A stretch of 64,000 nt of DNA, taken from contig DASXML010000051.1 of NCBI GenBank assembly GCA_036495715.1, forward strand, positions 1-64,000, in the 5' to 3' direction. Source of the DNA: Scandinavium sp036495715 (GTDB lineage Bacteria > Pseudomonadota > Gammaproteobacteria > Enterobacterales > Enterobacteriaceae). How positions within the stretch are numbered: the stretch's first letter is position 1; each line of letters begins with the position of its first letter. Both the position numbers and the translations under genes were made by a program. Below the pieces are notes generated by a model. That model was given only the letters and a program-made list of their open reading frames with translations, did no database searches and was not told the origin of the DNA. This document shows positions 51,576 to 60,256 of the stretch, piece after piece.

Positions 51576-52010
51576 ATGCAGAGCAATTTACATGAAACCG
51601 ATTTTTACGGGTGGACGCAGCAACAGGCCGAACTGTTAAGAAAAGGGAAACTCACTGAGGTGGATGTGATGAATTTAATCGAGGAAATCGAGGACATGGG
51701 CGGCAGCGAAAAAAGGGAACTTGAATCACGTCTTGGCGTGTTGTTTATGCATTTGCTCAAGTGGCGTTATCAGCCCACACACCGTGGCCATTCATGGCGT
51801 CTGACCATTGCAGAGCAGCGCAGCAAGATTGCGCGCCGCTTGAGGAAATCGCCGTCACTCAAGTCTTCACTGGAAGAAATCGCCGCTGACGCTTACAGCG
51901 ATTCACGTTATGGCGCATCGCGTGAAACCGGTCAGGTGCTGGAAGTGTTCCCGGATGATTGTCCGTGGACGCTCGCACAGGTGCTGGATGTTGACTATTT
52001 GCCAGACTAA
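51576..52010 (+). CDS. DUF29 family protein
   Basis: The 144-residue protein shows the DUF29 pattern: DFYGWTQQQAELLRKGKLTE VD, LIEEIEDMGGSEKRELESRL, LFMHLLKWRYQPTHRGHSWR and YSDSRYGASRETG. The biochemical role of DUF29 is unknown. The gene is tightly coupled to the HTH gene before it and is the last prophage gene before dif. A cargo or moron function is likely. Confidence 0.75.
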   Translation: MQSNLHETDFYGWTQQQAELLRKGKLTEVDVMNLIEEIEDMGGSEKRELESRLGVLFMHLLKWRYQPTHRGHSWRLTIAEQRSKIARRLRKSPSLKSSLEEIAADAYSDSRYGASRETGQVLEVFPDDCPWTLAQVLDVDYLPD

Positions 52011-52030
52011 ACAAAGCAGCATCACACCAG

Positions 52031-52056
52031 ACCCGGCCATCGTGGCGGGTTTTTTA
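52031..52056 (+). terminator. Terminator after the DUF29 gene
   Basis: A stem (ACCCG-G-CCA against TGG-CGGGT, 52031-52050) is followed by six Ts. It closes the last prophage operon. Confidence 0.75.
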
Positions 52057-52226
52057 TTGCCCGCGCTCACAGAATCACGCGCACAGCGCGGGTGGGGCGG
52101 GGTCAATCGCTCAAACGTGCTGTTTGTAGTTGAAATAAACAGGCTTCAGAAGTAGACTAAGTGTAAGAGTCTTGCAACAAGGGCGTAAAGTCGCTTGTCC
52201 TGCCTGTGTTCGTTCTAATCTCTGCT

Positions 52227-52254
52227 ATTTAACATAATATACATTATGCGCACC
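52227..52254 (-). other. dif: dif site (XerC/XerD chromosome dimer resolution site)
   Basis: The 28 bp are identical to the E. coli dif consensus read in reverse: XerD arm ATTTAACATAA, centre TATACA, XerC arm TTATGCGCACC. It marks the replication terminus. It is also the right edge of the tailed prophage (its first 15 bp repeat 18853-18867) and the left edge of the filamentous prophage (its XerC arm). Confidence 0.95.
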
Positions 52255-52311
52255 AAAAAAAGATACGAAGAATTGTCCGCTTTGTGCGGGTAAACCCCTA
52301 AGGAGAAGCAC

Positions 52312-52776
52312 GTGAAAAAGACCATTGCCATTCTTATAGTTGGATTGTTGTTTTCTTCATTAAACGCCAGTGCAAGCACAGAACTAGTTTTTCAGTGCAT
52401 GACAAAAAGCAAAAAAACAATAAAAATAGAACGTGAAAATGAAACTTTAAAATACACATATGGCAACGAGAAAAAAAATGACTTAACGTTGGAGACTCCG
52501 CTTTTCAGTGAGAAAATTCCAACTCTTTTTTCATCAGATGTTCAACTTGGAAACAAATCCGGACCTTATATTTTCAACACTGTTACATTTCATAATGGAG
52601 AATATGCATATTCAGTCTCCGCATTAAGTGACATCAATGTTCCATCAGACGAAACCTTTACAGGGGTTTATGTCAGCGGAGAGCGCATAAAAACCACTAA
52701 AATCAAATGTATAGAGGGCACCATACAAGATAACTTTGAGTCCCTCTTTGATTTTAATCGCTCACGCAACAAATAA
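52312..52776 (+). CDS. Small exported protein, candidate immunity partner
   Basis: The 154-residue protein has a clear signal peptide (MKKTIAILIVGLLFSSLNAS ASTEL, in pieces) and a mature beta-rich, Lys-rich part with two Cys (LVFQCMTKSKK, TKIKCIEG). The GTG start has AAGGAG 6 nt upstream. No family is recognised. It is convergent with the large hydrolase gene, and its periplasmic location is what an immunity protein against a cell-wall enzyme would need; that is inference. Confidence 0.5.
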   Translation: MKKTIAILIVGLLFSSLNASASTELVFQCMTKSKKTIKIERENETLKYTYGNEKKNDLTLETPLFSEKIPTLFSSDVQLGNKSGPYIFNTVTFHNGEYAYSVSALSDINVPSDETFTGVYVSGERIKTTKIKCIEGTIQDNFESLFDFNRSRNK

Positions 52777-52781
52777 AAAAT

Positions 52782-52803
52782 GGGCTTACTATTAGGTAAG
52801 CCC
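52782..52803. terminator. Terminator between convergent cargo genes
   Basis: An 8-bp stem (GGGCTTAC 52782-52789 / GTAAGCCC 52796-52803) is followed on the minus strand by ATTTTTTATTT. It ends the hydrolase gene and may also serve the plus-strand gene. Confidence 0.75.
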
Positions 52804-52816
52804 TTACATCAAATCA

Positions 52817-55186
52817 CTAAATGCCACTGAATATTTTTTCGTCGAAAAACGCAATCAGATTTTTGTATCGAGCATTTTTTGTATTAGTGCCCGGGTTTAC
52901 TATATTCGTCACATTATGTGATGCATTCTCTGTTATACCATCATCAGCTTTTTTGTAAGCTTCATAAAAATCCCAAAAGAACAATGCTGACCGCACAACT
53001 TGTTTTGTTGATGCAGTAATTAACTCTGGATGCTCTTCATAATCCACTGGGTCGTTCCAGACCTTATTAGCATATCGAGTAAAGGCTCTATAATTATATC
53101 TTCCAGTGAGCTGCTTCATTCCCCTGCCCTTATAGCGCCATCCATCCCCTGGTTCTGTATTACCATTACGCCCGCCATAAGCTTTATTGGCAATCGCTTC
53201 CTGATTTGCTCTGTGTGCAGCTGTTCGCCCGTCAATTTCCTGTTCATCAGGATGTCTTCGGTAGTAACTGAAGAGACCAGGGAGCGCTGTTGCCGCATAA
53301 TTTAAACTCTCATCTATTGTGAACGTAGCCCCCGTTTCCTGATAAACCTGAGCCATAAAGTGATACAGCCGAACCTCAGTATTAAGATGACAGCGTTCCA
53401 GATTATCATTTAACTCATCCGCAACCTGCTGGAGAACCTCGTCGCTGACATTGCGACTATTCGTCCATATCTTACGCAACATTGGTAGCGTGATTTTGCC
53501 GCTTCCGGGCTTAAGCATCTCCAGAAACTCAAGCGGATGAAAATGCCATACTGACCGCTGACTGGCGAACGGCGGCACCTTATCCATCCAGCGCGTTGCA
53601 TCCAGAAATCCCCCGTTGGCCATCTTCACAACCGGGCTTTCATCCCTGACCTTAAATACCGACGACCAGCGTGTATCATCGCGGGTACTGTGCCAGTCGC
53701 TGTCGTGTTTCACTATCAGGCGTCGCGCATATTCCGGGATATTCATCTGGTTCGTATGCAGTGCACCAAACAAATACTGGTCCTGTGATTTATCGGGATA
53801 CGGGTTCGGCGGTCTTCTGTTTTCGGCGTTATGGATCAGGCTGTCATAAAACATTTTTGCCTGCGCGAACTGTGGTCCCTTTTCACCGTCAAAGTGCGAG
53901 CTGATGCTTTTCAGGGCATCAATGAGCCAGCGTTCATCCAGCGTGCGCGTAAAATCGGTTGTGTGTTCAGCCTCAATACAGTGAAAGTTTAGCCCTGCTA
54001 AATCGTGCTGGCTGAGCTGCTCCACGTCGTCCTGGTGCATCCACGTATGCGGGCGGATCTGAAAGTATGTGACCCCGGTTTTATCCGTAAACGGGTACGT
54101 GGCATCGCGCGGAATAATTTTTCCGGCATCGGCACGGGTAATGGCGCTCATCTGCTCAAAGCTACTTTCCTCGTCCTCCCCGTTTCTCAGGTACATCGGG
54201 CGTTTCAGCTTCAGCTTAATAAACTGTTTGCCCGTTTTGATGCCCTTTACGTTTGCCACAAAATCAGGCACATGTTCATCGAGGCTCAGCAGCTCGATAT
54301 GGGCTTTATAGTCCGTGGTGATAATCTGCGGATGGTTATCTTCGTCAGCCAGATCCTGAGCGCCCAGGAACCCGACCGCATCCCCTGCTTTCACCGTCAC
54401 TTTCAGCGGCGCTGGCGGCACCACCACATCATCAAACACGCCGTGATTCAGGGCGCTGTGCATCCAGTCAGGCAGACACACGTAGCATTCGCCGTCAGGC
54501 TCCAGATATTCCGGGCGGATCGAGACCCAGAACAGCTCCCCGGCGGGTTTACCGTCCTGAAGACGCTGCACCAGGGCGAACGGCTCCGGCCGTTGTTCCA
54601 GTAAAAACGATTTTTGTTGCAGTACGGCAAGCGTGTCACCCTGCGTCAGCGTTCTGGCGTGGCCGTGTTTGTTTGCCAGCACGTCCGGCGCGATTTCACG
54701 GCTGTCATCGTGGCGGGAATGTTTACGCATCCGCACGCCGTGGCCTTTCTGCGTAACCCGGTAAAGCGGGCGTTTCGGAAATTCTGACAATGGCGCGATG
54801 TGCATGTACAGCTGGTACAGCGTCAGCCAGGTGGCTTCATCCTGTTCGTCGGGCTTATACACTGATTTAACCAGCACAAAGGTGCCGGACTGGCGCAGGG
54901 GGCGTTCCTGATAACACTCAATAGCCGCATAATCGCGGTTAATCCGCCATGCCACCACCTCGCCGTCCATCATGAACTGGAGCGGCACCGATTTTTCCGG
55001 CGTATCCGGATCCAGCACCGAGGCCGGGGACGATGACGTCCCGATGTGGATCCCACCGTGCCAGTAACGATTTACGCCAAGTAACCACCACCCGTGGGCG
55101 TTTTTGCGGATGTCGGTCAGCAGCTCGTCATAGTTCTTATAGTCCCGTCCGTCGGCTTTCCGTACCGGATAACGTATGTTCATCAT
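52817..55186 (-). CDS. M23-like plus GH19 peptidoglycan hydrolase
   Basis: The 789-residue protein has no signal peptide. The N-terminal ~140 residues resemble an M23/LytM fold (WHGGIHIG, MDGEVVAWRI, LYQLYMHIAP). Residues ~150-400 hold SH3-like wall-binding modules (YRVTQKGHGVRMRKHSRHDD, ITRADAGKIIPRDATYPFTD, TYFQIRPHTWMHQDDVEQL). The C-terminal ~200 residues form a GH19 chitinase/lysozyme domain with the catalytic Glu617 in AQVYQETGATF and GDGWRYKGRGMKQLTGRYNY. Such multi-domain, signal-less hydrolases are typical of antibacterial effectors, for example type VI secreted ones. It lies inside the filamentous-phage boundaries, on the same strand as the phage genes. AAGGAAAG precedes the start. 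Confidence 0.75.
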   Translation of the reverse strand: MMNIRYPVRKADGRDYKNYDELLTDIRKNAHGWWLLGVNRYWHGGIHIGTSSSPASVLDPDTPEKSVPLQFMMDGEVVAWRINRDYAAIECYQERPLRQSGTFVLVKSVYKPDEQDEATWLTLYQLYMHIAPLSEFPKRPLYRVTQKGHGVRMRKHSRHDDSREIAPDVLANKHGHARTLTQGDTLAVLQQKSFLLEQRPEPFALVQRLQDGKPAGELFWVSIRPEYLEPDGECYVCLPDWMHSALNHGVFDDVVVPPAPLKVTVKAGDAVGFLGAQDLADEDNHPQIITTDYKAHIELLSLDEHVPDFVANVKGIKTGKQFIKLKLKRPMYLRNGEDEESSFEQMSAITRADAGKIIPRDATYPFTDKTGVTYFQIRPHTWMHQDDVEQLSQHDLAGLNFHCIEAEHTTDFTRTLDERWLIDALKSISSHFDGEKGPQFAQAKMFYDSLIHNAENRRPPNPYPDKSQDQYLFGALHTNQMNIPEYARRLIVKHDSDWHSTRDDTRWSSVFKVRDESPVVKMANGGFLDATRWMDKVPPFASQRSVWHFHPLEFLEMLKPGSGKITLPMLRKIWTNSRNVSDEVLQQVADELNDNLERCHLNTEVRLYHFMAQVYQETGATFTIDESLNYAATALPGLFSYYRRHPDEQEIDGRTAAHRANQEAIANKAYGGRNGNTEPGDGWRYKGRGMKQLTGRYNYRAFTRYANKVWNDPVDYEEHPELITASTKQVVRSALFFWDFYEAYKKADDGITENASHNVTNIVNPGTNTKNARYKNLIAFFDEKIFSGI

Positions 55187-55252
55187 CTTTCCTTAAGTGA
55201 AATCCCTCAAAACCTTAATCATCGCAGGGAGTTAAAAAAAGGGAAGCAGAAA

Positions 55253-55459
55253 TTAACGTAACTGTATTGCGATATATGACGAAAAAGACGGCTTAGCAGG
55301 GGGCGCGAAGCGCTGGGGATTGTGCTTTATGGTATCTCGCCCTGGTATCGGCGGGCTGACGACGGGCGAATTATGACGCGTTGTCATGCCGCCTTCCATG
55401 CCTGGCGGCATCAACACATCACCGGTGCTCTCTTCCATGCTGCTGACACGAGAAGGCAT
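55253..55459 (-). CDS. Small Pro-rich protein after the secretin gene
   Basis: The 68-residue product (MPSRVSSMEESTGDVLMPPG..., SPPIPGRDTIKHNPQRFAPP) starts at an ATG with GAGGAGG about 10 nt upstream, 41 bp after the secretin stop. It is Met/Pro-rich and unlike known coat proteins. Coding is plausible from the RBS; function unknown. Confidence 0.4.
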   Translation of the reverse strand: MPSRVSSMEESTGDVLMPPGMEGGMTTRHNSPVVSPPIPGRDTIKHNPQRFAPPAKPSFSSYIAIQLR

Positions 55460-55499
55460 CACACTAAGCCTGCCTCCTCGCACAGCTGCGGGGGCATCC

Positions 55500-56717
55500 T
55501 TAGTGTGACACCTTCCTGGCCTGAAGAATGACGACAATATCCGTTTTGTATTTTTCCGTACTTTTTGTCGCGAACCACGACGGCATAAAGGTTAATCCCG
55601 TATCGGTATCAGTCGTCTTGTTTTCCGCCAGACCGCCGATAAGAATGATATCGCCATCCTTCACAGATACCGCCGTCTGTATGCTGCGCTTTATCAGCGT
55701 TGGCGAATTGTTCACGCCCGTGTTTGTCTTCGCAAAGTTCGACAGTTCCTGACTGATGTTCAAATCAATAACGTCGGAACGCACCCACGGCTGCACGTTA
55801 AAAATCACGCCGCTGGAACGGTATTCAACGGACTGCACGGCCTTGTCGCCTTCATACGAGACGTTCCCCAGCACGGGAACATCTTCCCCGACGGAAAACG
55901 ACGCCTGCGTGCCGGATCGCGCCCTGAGCGATGGCGAGCTGACAACATGAAAGCGGCTGTCGGTTCTGAACAGCTCATACAGTGCGGTGAGGCTCCCCGA
56001 ACTGAACTTGATGAAGTTCTGATAGCCCGCTTCACCCGTGCCGCCAATCTGGATCGAAAGCTTTTCATTAAGTAACTTTGCCGCCAGTGCCAGACCGGAT
56101 CCATTTCGTTCATTGGTCTGCACCTCAAAGACATATCCGCCCACGTAAACCTCAGAGGTTGGCGTATCCACTGACGGTAACAACTGCTCTATTTTGCGGA
56201 TATCCGCCCGCGAGCCGTAAAACACCAGAACATCGCCGTCCCCGTTGATATTACCGGTTCTGGCAACGGCGGGCTGAAGCGTTGCCCCCTGCACCGATTC
56301 CGCACCGGAAACGGATCCGAAATCCCCGCCGACGATCCCGCGCAGAAGGCCGGAAAGATACGCGACGCTGCGGTGTTTTGGCGCATAGACAAAGCTGAAT
56401 TTCGGCTCAATGACCTGTTTTGGCGTCACCGGGAAAATATAGTCAACGCCCCCTTTCTGGCTTATCGCGATGTTCATATTCTGGAGATAACGGGCAAAAA
56501 ACTGTTTTGCGTCGGTCTGCTCCGTGATGTGGAACGACACGATACGCGGATCTGCCGCCAGTTCCGGAGCCAGCATAAAGGGCTGTTTCAGCACATCAGC
56601 GTAAAAAAAGGTGATGGCCTTCGGGAGCTGCATCGCGTCAAGACGAAAATCCACGCTAACCGCCATCGCGGACAGGCTGAACAGACTCAGCAGGCAGGAC
56701 AAAAGTAACTTTTTCAT
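55500..56717 (-). CDS. Filamentous phage secretin (pIV-like)
   Basis: The 405-residue protein has a signal peptide (MKKLLLSCLLSLFSLSAMAV), N-terminal N0/N1-type domains (PKAITFFYADVLKQPFMLAP, VDYIFPVTPKQVIEPKFSFVY in pieces) and the conserved secretin barrel (SPSLRARSGTQASFSVGEDV PV, GVIFNVQPWV, IDLNISQELS, SIQTAVSVKDGDIILIGGL). It forms the outer-membrane channel for virion export. It overlaps the Zot gene by 4 bp. Confidence 0.9.
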   Translation of the reverse strand: MKKLLLSCLLSLFSLSAMAVSVDFRLDAMQLPKAITFFYADVLKQPFMLAPELAADPRIVSFHITEQTDAKQFFARYLQNMNIAISQKGGVDYIFPVTPKQVIEPKFSFVYAPKHRSVAYLSGLLRGIVGGDFGSVSGAESVQGATLQPAVARTGNINGDGDVLVFYGSRADIRKIEQLLPSVDTPTSEVYVGGYVFEVQTNERNGSGLALAAKLLNEKLSIQIGGTGEAGYQNFIKFSSGSLTALYELFRTDSRFHVVSSPSLRARSGTQASFSVGEDVPVLGNVSYEGDKAVQSVEYRSSGVIFNVQPWVRSDVIDLNISQELSNFAKTNTGVNNSPTLIKRSIQTAVSVKDGDIILIGGLAENKTTDTDTGLTFMPSWFATKSTEKYKTDIVVILQARKVSH

Positions 56718-57751
56718 GATTTATCACCGCTGAAATAAGAGACGATTTCACCGTCAACGATGCCATTCAGCATCATGCCGTCATTTGAAAATCCCGCACG
56801 GGATACCATGCGGTTAAGCCCGGATGCATCAGTGAGCACCACATAGCTTTTACCTTCCCGGCTTAGCGTCCCGTTGACGCGCCAGCGCTTCGACAGTGAC
56901 GGTTTCGCGGGTTCCGGTTGGACATTCTGCATTCCCTGAGACACGACAGCGCCGGGTGGCAAAGTCCCCTGGCTGTCCGCCAAAGTTACTTTTTTATCGG
57001 ACCCGGCTGAATGAAAAAACGACGTGATGACATAAGCGGATCCGCACATACACATAATGATGATGGTGAACAGCACCCAGAGTTTCTTTTGCTTAAAAAT
57101 ATTCTGGCGGTCATCCACGGTCTGCTCATTGCCCTGCCCGCCATAATGCGAGTGATACAGCCCGTAAATTTCATCCTCAAATTTATTCTGGTAACTGGTA
57201 ATTTTCGACGACTTAAATAATTTAGCCCCGGCAAACACGTCCACCCTGTAGCGTTTTTTCAGCCCCAGCGAAACGTGTTTCTGCATTCTGTACGTGGTCT
57301 CAATTCGCGTTTTGATAAAACGGGCAATGGAATCCAGACTCTGGTTAATCACCACAATATCGCAGGTGGTCGCCGTTTCAGCATCGGACATATGGCGGTG
57401 TTCAGCGAAAAAGGCGCGGTGCTCTTTACACAGGCTTTTATCCGCATCCCAGAACCGCCAGGCTTCATCAATACAGATTAAATCCCCGTGCTGACAAAAC
57501 GTCTGCTCAGCATCCTTGTACGGTAAAAAGTTTTTATCCGTCACCTGATCGTTGCTGACGTGAATGATTTCCCCGAGCGTATTCAGGTCTTTGCTATTGC
57601 GACGGGCATAATCAGAAAAGTTACTTTCGTTCACGCCGTCGATATTGGTCACAATACGTCTGCCCGACAGATACGCCGGAAGAATAACCGACTTGACGAC
57701 CTCATACGATTTTCCGTGACCGGGAATACCAATATATGCAGAAATTGCCAT
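56714..57751 (-). CDS. zot: Zot-like assembly ATPase (pI-like)
   Basis: The 345-residue protein has an N-terminal P-loop GIPGHGKS (8-15), Walker B LICIDEAWRFW (~92-102), and a transmembrane helix at ~230-250 (LWVLFTIIIMCMCGSAYVIT), followed by a periplasmic domain. This is the pI/Zot morphogenesis protein that drives virion assembly across the inner membrane with the secretin. The order and overlap match other inoviruses. Confidence 0.9.
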   Translation of the reverse strand: MAISAYIGIPGHGKSYEVVKSVILPAYLSGRRIVTNIDGVNESNFSDYARRNSKDLNTLGEIIHVSNDQVTDKNFLPYKDAEQTFCQHGDLICIDEAWRFWDADKSLCKEHRAFFAEHRHMSDAETATTCDIVVINQSLDSIARFIKTRIETTYRMQKHVSLGLKKRYRVDVFAGAKLFKSSKITSYQNKFEDEIYGLYHSHYGGQGNEQTVDDRQNIFKQKKLWVLFTIIIMCMCGSAYVITSFFHSAGSDKKVTLADSQGTLPPGAVVSQGMQNVQPEPAKPSLSKRWRVNGTLSREGKSYVVLTDASGLNRMVSRAGFSNDGMMLNGIVDGEIVSYFSGDKS

Positions 57752-57753
57752 GA

Positions 57754-58041
57754 TTAACCTATTACCGGAAGACGACGAATAATAAACCGGGTAAACATTG
57801 CGCTGAATACCAGGGGGATCCCGATATCGGCTTTAAAGTAATACAGGAAAAACCACATTCCGTCCGGCAGCAGATTAAACAGCCCGGCAATATCGCCAGA
57901 CTGCGGCAATCTGTCCGCCACCACGGAGAAAAGTTCCTTTACGGCAAAAAAGAGCGTGGTGAATAACACAAACTTTAATACCGCCCCTCTTAACAGATAC
58001 GCCAGAACGGCATTAAACGCAGAAACAAGAATGCCAAACAT
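57754..58041 (-). CDS. pVI-like minor coat protein
   Basis: The 95-residue product is very hydrophobic, with three likely membrane segments (LVSAFNAVLAYLLRGAVLKF VLFTTLFFAVKELF, MWFFLYYFKADIGIPLVFSAMF; in pieces). It lies between the adsorption protein and Zot genes, which is the usual place of pVI. The assignment rests on position and hydrophobicity. Confidence 0.7.
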   Translation of the reverse strand: MFGILVSAFNAVLAYLLRGAVLKFVLFTTLFFAVKELFSVVADRLPQSGDIAGLFNLLPDGMWFFLYYFKADIGIPLVFSAMFTRFIIRRLPVIG

Positions 58042-58048
58042 ATGTCAC

Positions 58049-59392
58049 CTATGCACTGAGCACCACACGAAGCGCCACAATTGCCCAAATAAGCGTTGAA
58101 ACGACTTTTGCAATATCCCGTAATTTTTCAAGTAACAGGCACTGTGAATCAATGGTGATTTCCGTTCCAAATATCTGGAAACTGCCCGTCGGACATACTG
58201 AGGCATGGCCTTCCAGCTTCATATTATCGATCCACGACAGCGGTGAAATAACCGGAGCCATTATCTGTCTGGCCGTGGGGACATCATCAATATCGGGCGC
58301 TTTAATATCCGGGTTCTCACCTAAATCAATTGAGGGCTTATCAGATGTCGCTACTTTATTGGGAATATTCACCGTCCCGTCTGCTTTAAACGCCGAATCA
58401 AACAGGGATGATTTACTGACGGACGTATTATCTTTCGCCAGAAGCTGTTTAATTTCATTTGCCGTAATCGCATCCGTATCGGCGAACGGCACACCGTCAT
58501 AGCCCGTCTGTGTAGCCGCATCATGCATCAAATCATTCATGGCCTGCGCCAGCACATCCGCCTTCACCTCTGTCTGGCCTGCAACCTGCTGTAATGCTTC
58601 TGCCGTCGTCAGCACAGACGCGCCCAGAGACGGCAGCGTTTCCCCGTCCTTTAACGTGCGCTGATAATTGTAAATCGTCACCTGCGTTGCCCCGGTCTGG
58701 CCGTTGGGAGAATACCAGCGCTCGGACGTACTGTTCACGCTTGCCCAGTTCTTAAAGACAGGCTCATCGGTCAGGGAATAAATGTTATACGTACTGCCCG
58801 TGGTTGTTTTCGTAAACGCCGGAAGATACGGCATCCCGCGCACATCGCGCCCGGCGGTGTCCTTCATGTAAACCAGTTTACCATCCCAGAACTTCAGTTC
58901 GCCGATACCCGCCGACTCAGGCGAACGATAAACCGGAACCGGCGAAAAAGGGACTTTTGTATCCGTGCCGTCAACGGTGACGGTATAACTCCCGTCGGAA
59001 CTGGCCTCACCGTTCACCATTTTCACGGCATCATCAAACACGTCGCCAAACAGCTGCGTCACCGTGTACGCGGTTCCTGCCGTATTCAGTCCTGCCCAGG
59101 TGGCCTTACCTGCTTTTGACAGAAAAGAAGACTTCGGAACCAGCAGTTCCCGCGCCAGTGCGGCTTTATTGACGTTCTGTATGGTTGCGGCCGCAACCTG
59201 TCGGGTAAACGCAATATCCGCCGCCTGCTCTGCCGCATAAATGGCCGAACGTCGGGCAATCACTGAACCGAATAATTCACCCAGTCCGATTAACACCGGA
59301 TTGGCATAAGCAAGTCGCGGAAATGAACCGTAAGCGATCATAACACAGGTGAAATACACAATTAGCCGTTTAAGCCCTGAATTACCGCCCAT
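58049..59392 (-). CDS. Adsorption / minor coat protein (pIII-like)
   Basis: The ~447-residue protein has a signal peptide (LIVYFTCVMIAYGSFPRLAYA), long Thr/Ser/Gly-rich extracellular domains and a C-terminal membrane anchor (VSTLIWAIVALRVVLSA). It sits where gene III lies, between the major coat protein and pVI genes. It would bind the host pilus and TolA. The ATG at 59392 places the signal peptide at the N-terminus; an upstream in-frame start at 59482 would bury it. No similarity to M13 pIII domains is claimed. Confidence 0.72.
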   Translation of the reverse strand: MGGNSGLKRLIVYFTCVMIAYGSFPRLAYANPVLIGLGELFGSVIARRSAIYAAEQAADIAFTRQVAAATIQNVNKAALARELLVPKSSFLSKAGKATWAGLNTAGTAYTVTQLFGDVFDDAVKMVNGEASSDGSYTVTVDGTDTKVPFSPVPVYRSPESAGIGELKFWDGKLVYMKDTAGRDVRGMPYLPAFTKTTTGSTYNIYSLTDEPVFKNWASVNSTSERWYSPNGQTGATQVTIYNYQRTLKDGETLPSLGASVLTTAEALQQVAGQTEVKADVLAQAMNDLMHDAATQTGYDGVPFADTDAITANEIKQLLAKDNTSVSKSSLFDSAFKADGTVNIPNKVATSDKPSIDLGENPDIKAPDIDDVPTARQIMAPVISPLSWIDNMKLEGHASVCPTGSFQIFGTEITIDSQCLLLEKLRDIAKVVSTLIWAIVALRVVLSA

Positions 59393-59496
59393 GCACACAA
59401 TAACCCCCAGAGAAATACAACGAGATCGACCATTTCCGGCACCATAAATAAAGGGAGGATAATGATTACCCTCCCTTTTCACTTTTATTGTTGTTA

Positions 59497-59730
59497 TTAC
59501 GCCGAACGCACCATACGCAGTACGTGTTTCACGCCAGCAAAGAGCGCATACAGCCCGGCGACCGCTGCCGCAATACCCAGAATCGCCGTACCCACATCAC
59601 CAAAATCAATTGCGCCTGTCAGTGCGGTGAGATCGAATTTACTGGTGCCTTCCGCCGCCATGACGGACGGTGCAGTAACAGCAGAGACAGCGGCCAGTGC
59701 AACCAAAGTTACTTTTTTCTTGATGGACAT
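59497..59730 (-). CDS. Major coat protein precursor (pVIII-like)
   Basis: The 77-residue precursor has a signal peptide ending SVMA, then a ~52-residue mature coat: acidic/amphipathic start (AEGTSKFDLTALTGAIDFGD), hydrophobic core (VGTAILGIAAAVAGLYALFA) and a basic tail (GVKHVLRMVRSA) that contacts DNA. This is the classic filamentous major coat layout. Confidence 0.88.
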   Translation of the reverse strand: MSIKKKVTLVALAAVSAVTAPSVMAAEGTSKFDLTALTGAIDFGDVGTAILGIAAAVAGLYALFAGVKHVLRMVRSA

Positions 59731-59739
59731 ATTTTCACC

Positions 59740-59937
59740 TTATACATTTTTGATAAAACGTAATACCGTACCCACTCCCAGAGAGAATAAATAAAGCGAT
59801 ATTACCGAGGTAAACGCAACGCCCCAGACCTTACCTAAATAAGCGTAATCAATACTGTCTGGCGCATTGCCTGTTAACGTTAAAGAAATTTGCTGGCAGA
59901 CCTGCGCAGCGTCACACACCGTTCCGGTGATATCCAT
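59740..59937 (-). CDS. Small minor coat protein (pVII/pIX-like)
   Basis: The 65-residue product has an N-terminal CDAAQVCQQ segment and one transmembrane helix (VWGVAFTSVISLYLFSLGVG) with a short basic tail. It lies between the G5P-like and major coat genes, the place of the tip coat proteins. Confidence 0.65.
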   Translation of the reverse strand: MDITGTVCDAAQVCQQISLTLTGNAPDSIDYAYLGKVWGVAFTSVISLYLFSLGVGTVLRFIKNV

Positions 59938-59952
59938 TATTTCACTGTGTGA

Positions 59953-60240
59953 TTATTTGGTGTTTTCAGAAACCGGAACCAGCTTAATGTTTTTTACTTT
60001 TAATGCGCCGAAATCGCCCACATCAAAAGACGCATTATCCAGCGTATAAAAACCTGCCGGATAAGGTGCGGCATCTTTATCCAGACTGATAACAAACTGC
60101 TTCGGGTAAACACCGCCGTTATAAATATAGGCAATCTGCTCGCGGAAATTTAATACCTCCCCGGTTTGTTTGGATGTTACCTGTTTAGTGCGGACTTTAC
60201 CATCGACATCGTTAATTTCAATCTTGACCACATTCACCAT
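59953..60240 (-). CDS. ssDNA-binding protein (G5P/pV-like)
   Basis: The 95-residue product resembles IKe/Pf-type gene V proteins: VKIEINDVDGKVRTKQVTSK QTGEVLNFREQIAYIYNGG, PYPAGFYTLDNASFDVGDFG (in pieces). It coats the viral single strand and switches replication to packaging. It follows the Rep gene. Confidence 0.85.
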   Translation of the reverse strand: MVNVVKIEINDVDGKVRTKQVTSKQTGEVLNFREQIAYIYNGGVYPKQFVISLDKDAAPYPAGFYTLDNASFDVGDFGALKVKNIKLVPVSENTK

Positions 60241-60256
60241 GATTATTTCCTTTCAT

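Larger units (their letters stand above)
18853..52241 (+). mobile_element. Contractile-tailed prophage integrated at dif (~33.4 kb)
   Basis: The element is bounded by a 15-bp direct repeat equal to half of dif. It holds a tyrosine recombinase, regulators, baseplate and fibre genes, an ERF protein, terminase, portal, capsid, sheath, tube, tape measure, lysis genes and an Acb2-like protein. The sheath plus tube mark it as a myovirus-type phage. The baseplate/fibre block is at the left end, separated from the head-tail block by the attachment site, lysis and integration genes when the map is circularised. All core structural genes look intact, so it may be inducible. No helicase, primase or polymerase was recognised. 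Confidence 0.85.

Noticed and set aside
55460..55537. Upstream start (TTG) for the small protein after the secretin
   Set aside because: It would overlap the secretin end and has no ribosome-binding site; the ATG at 55459 has GAGGAGG.
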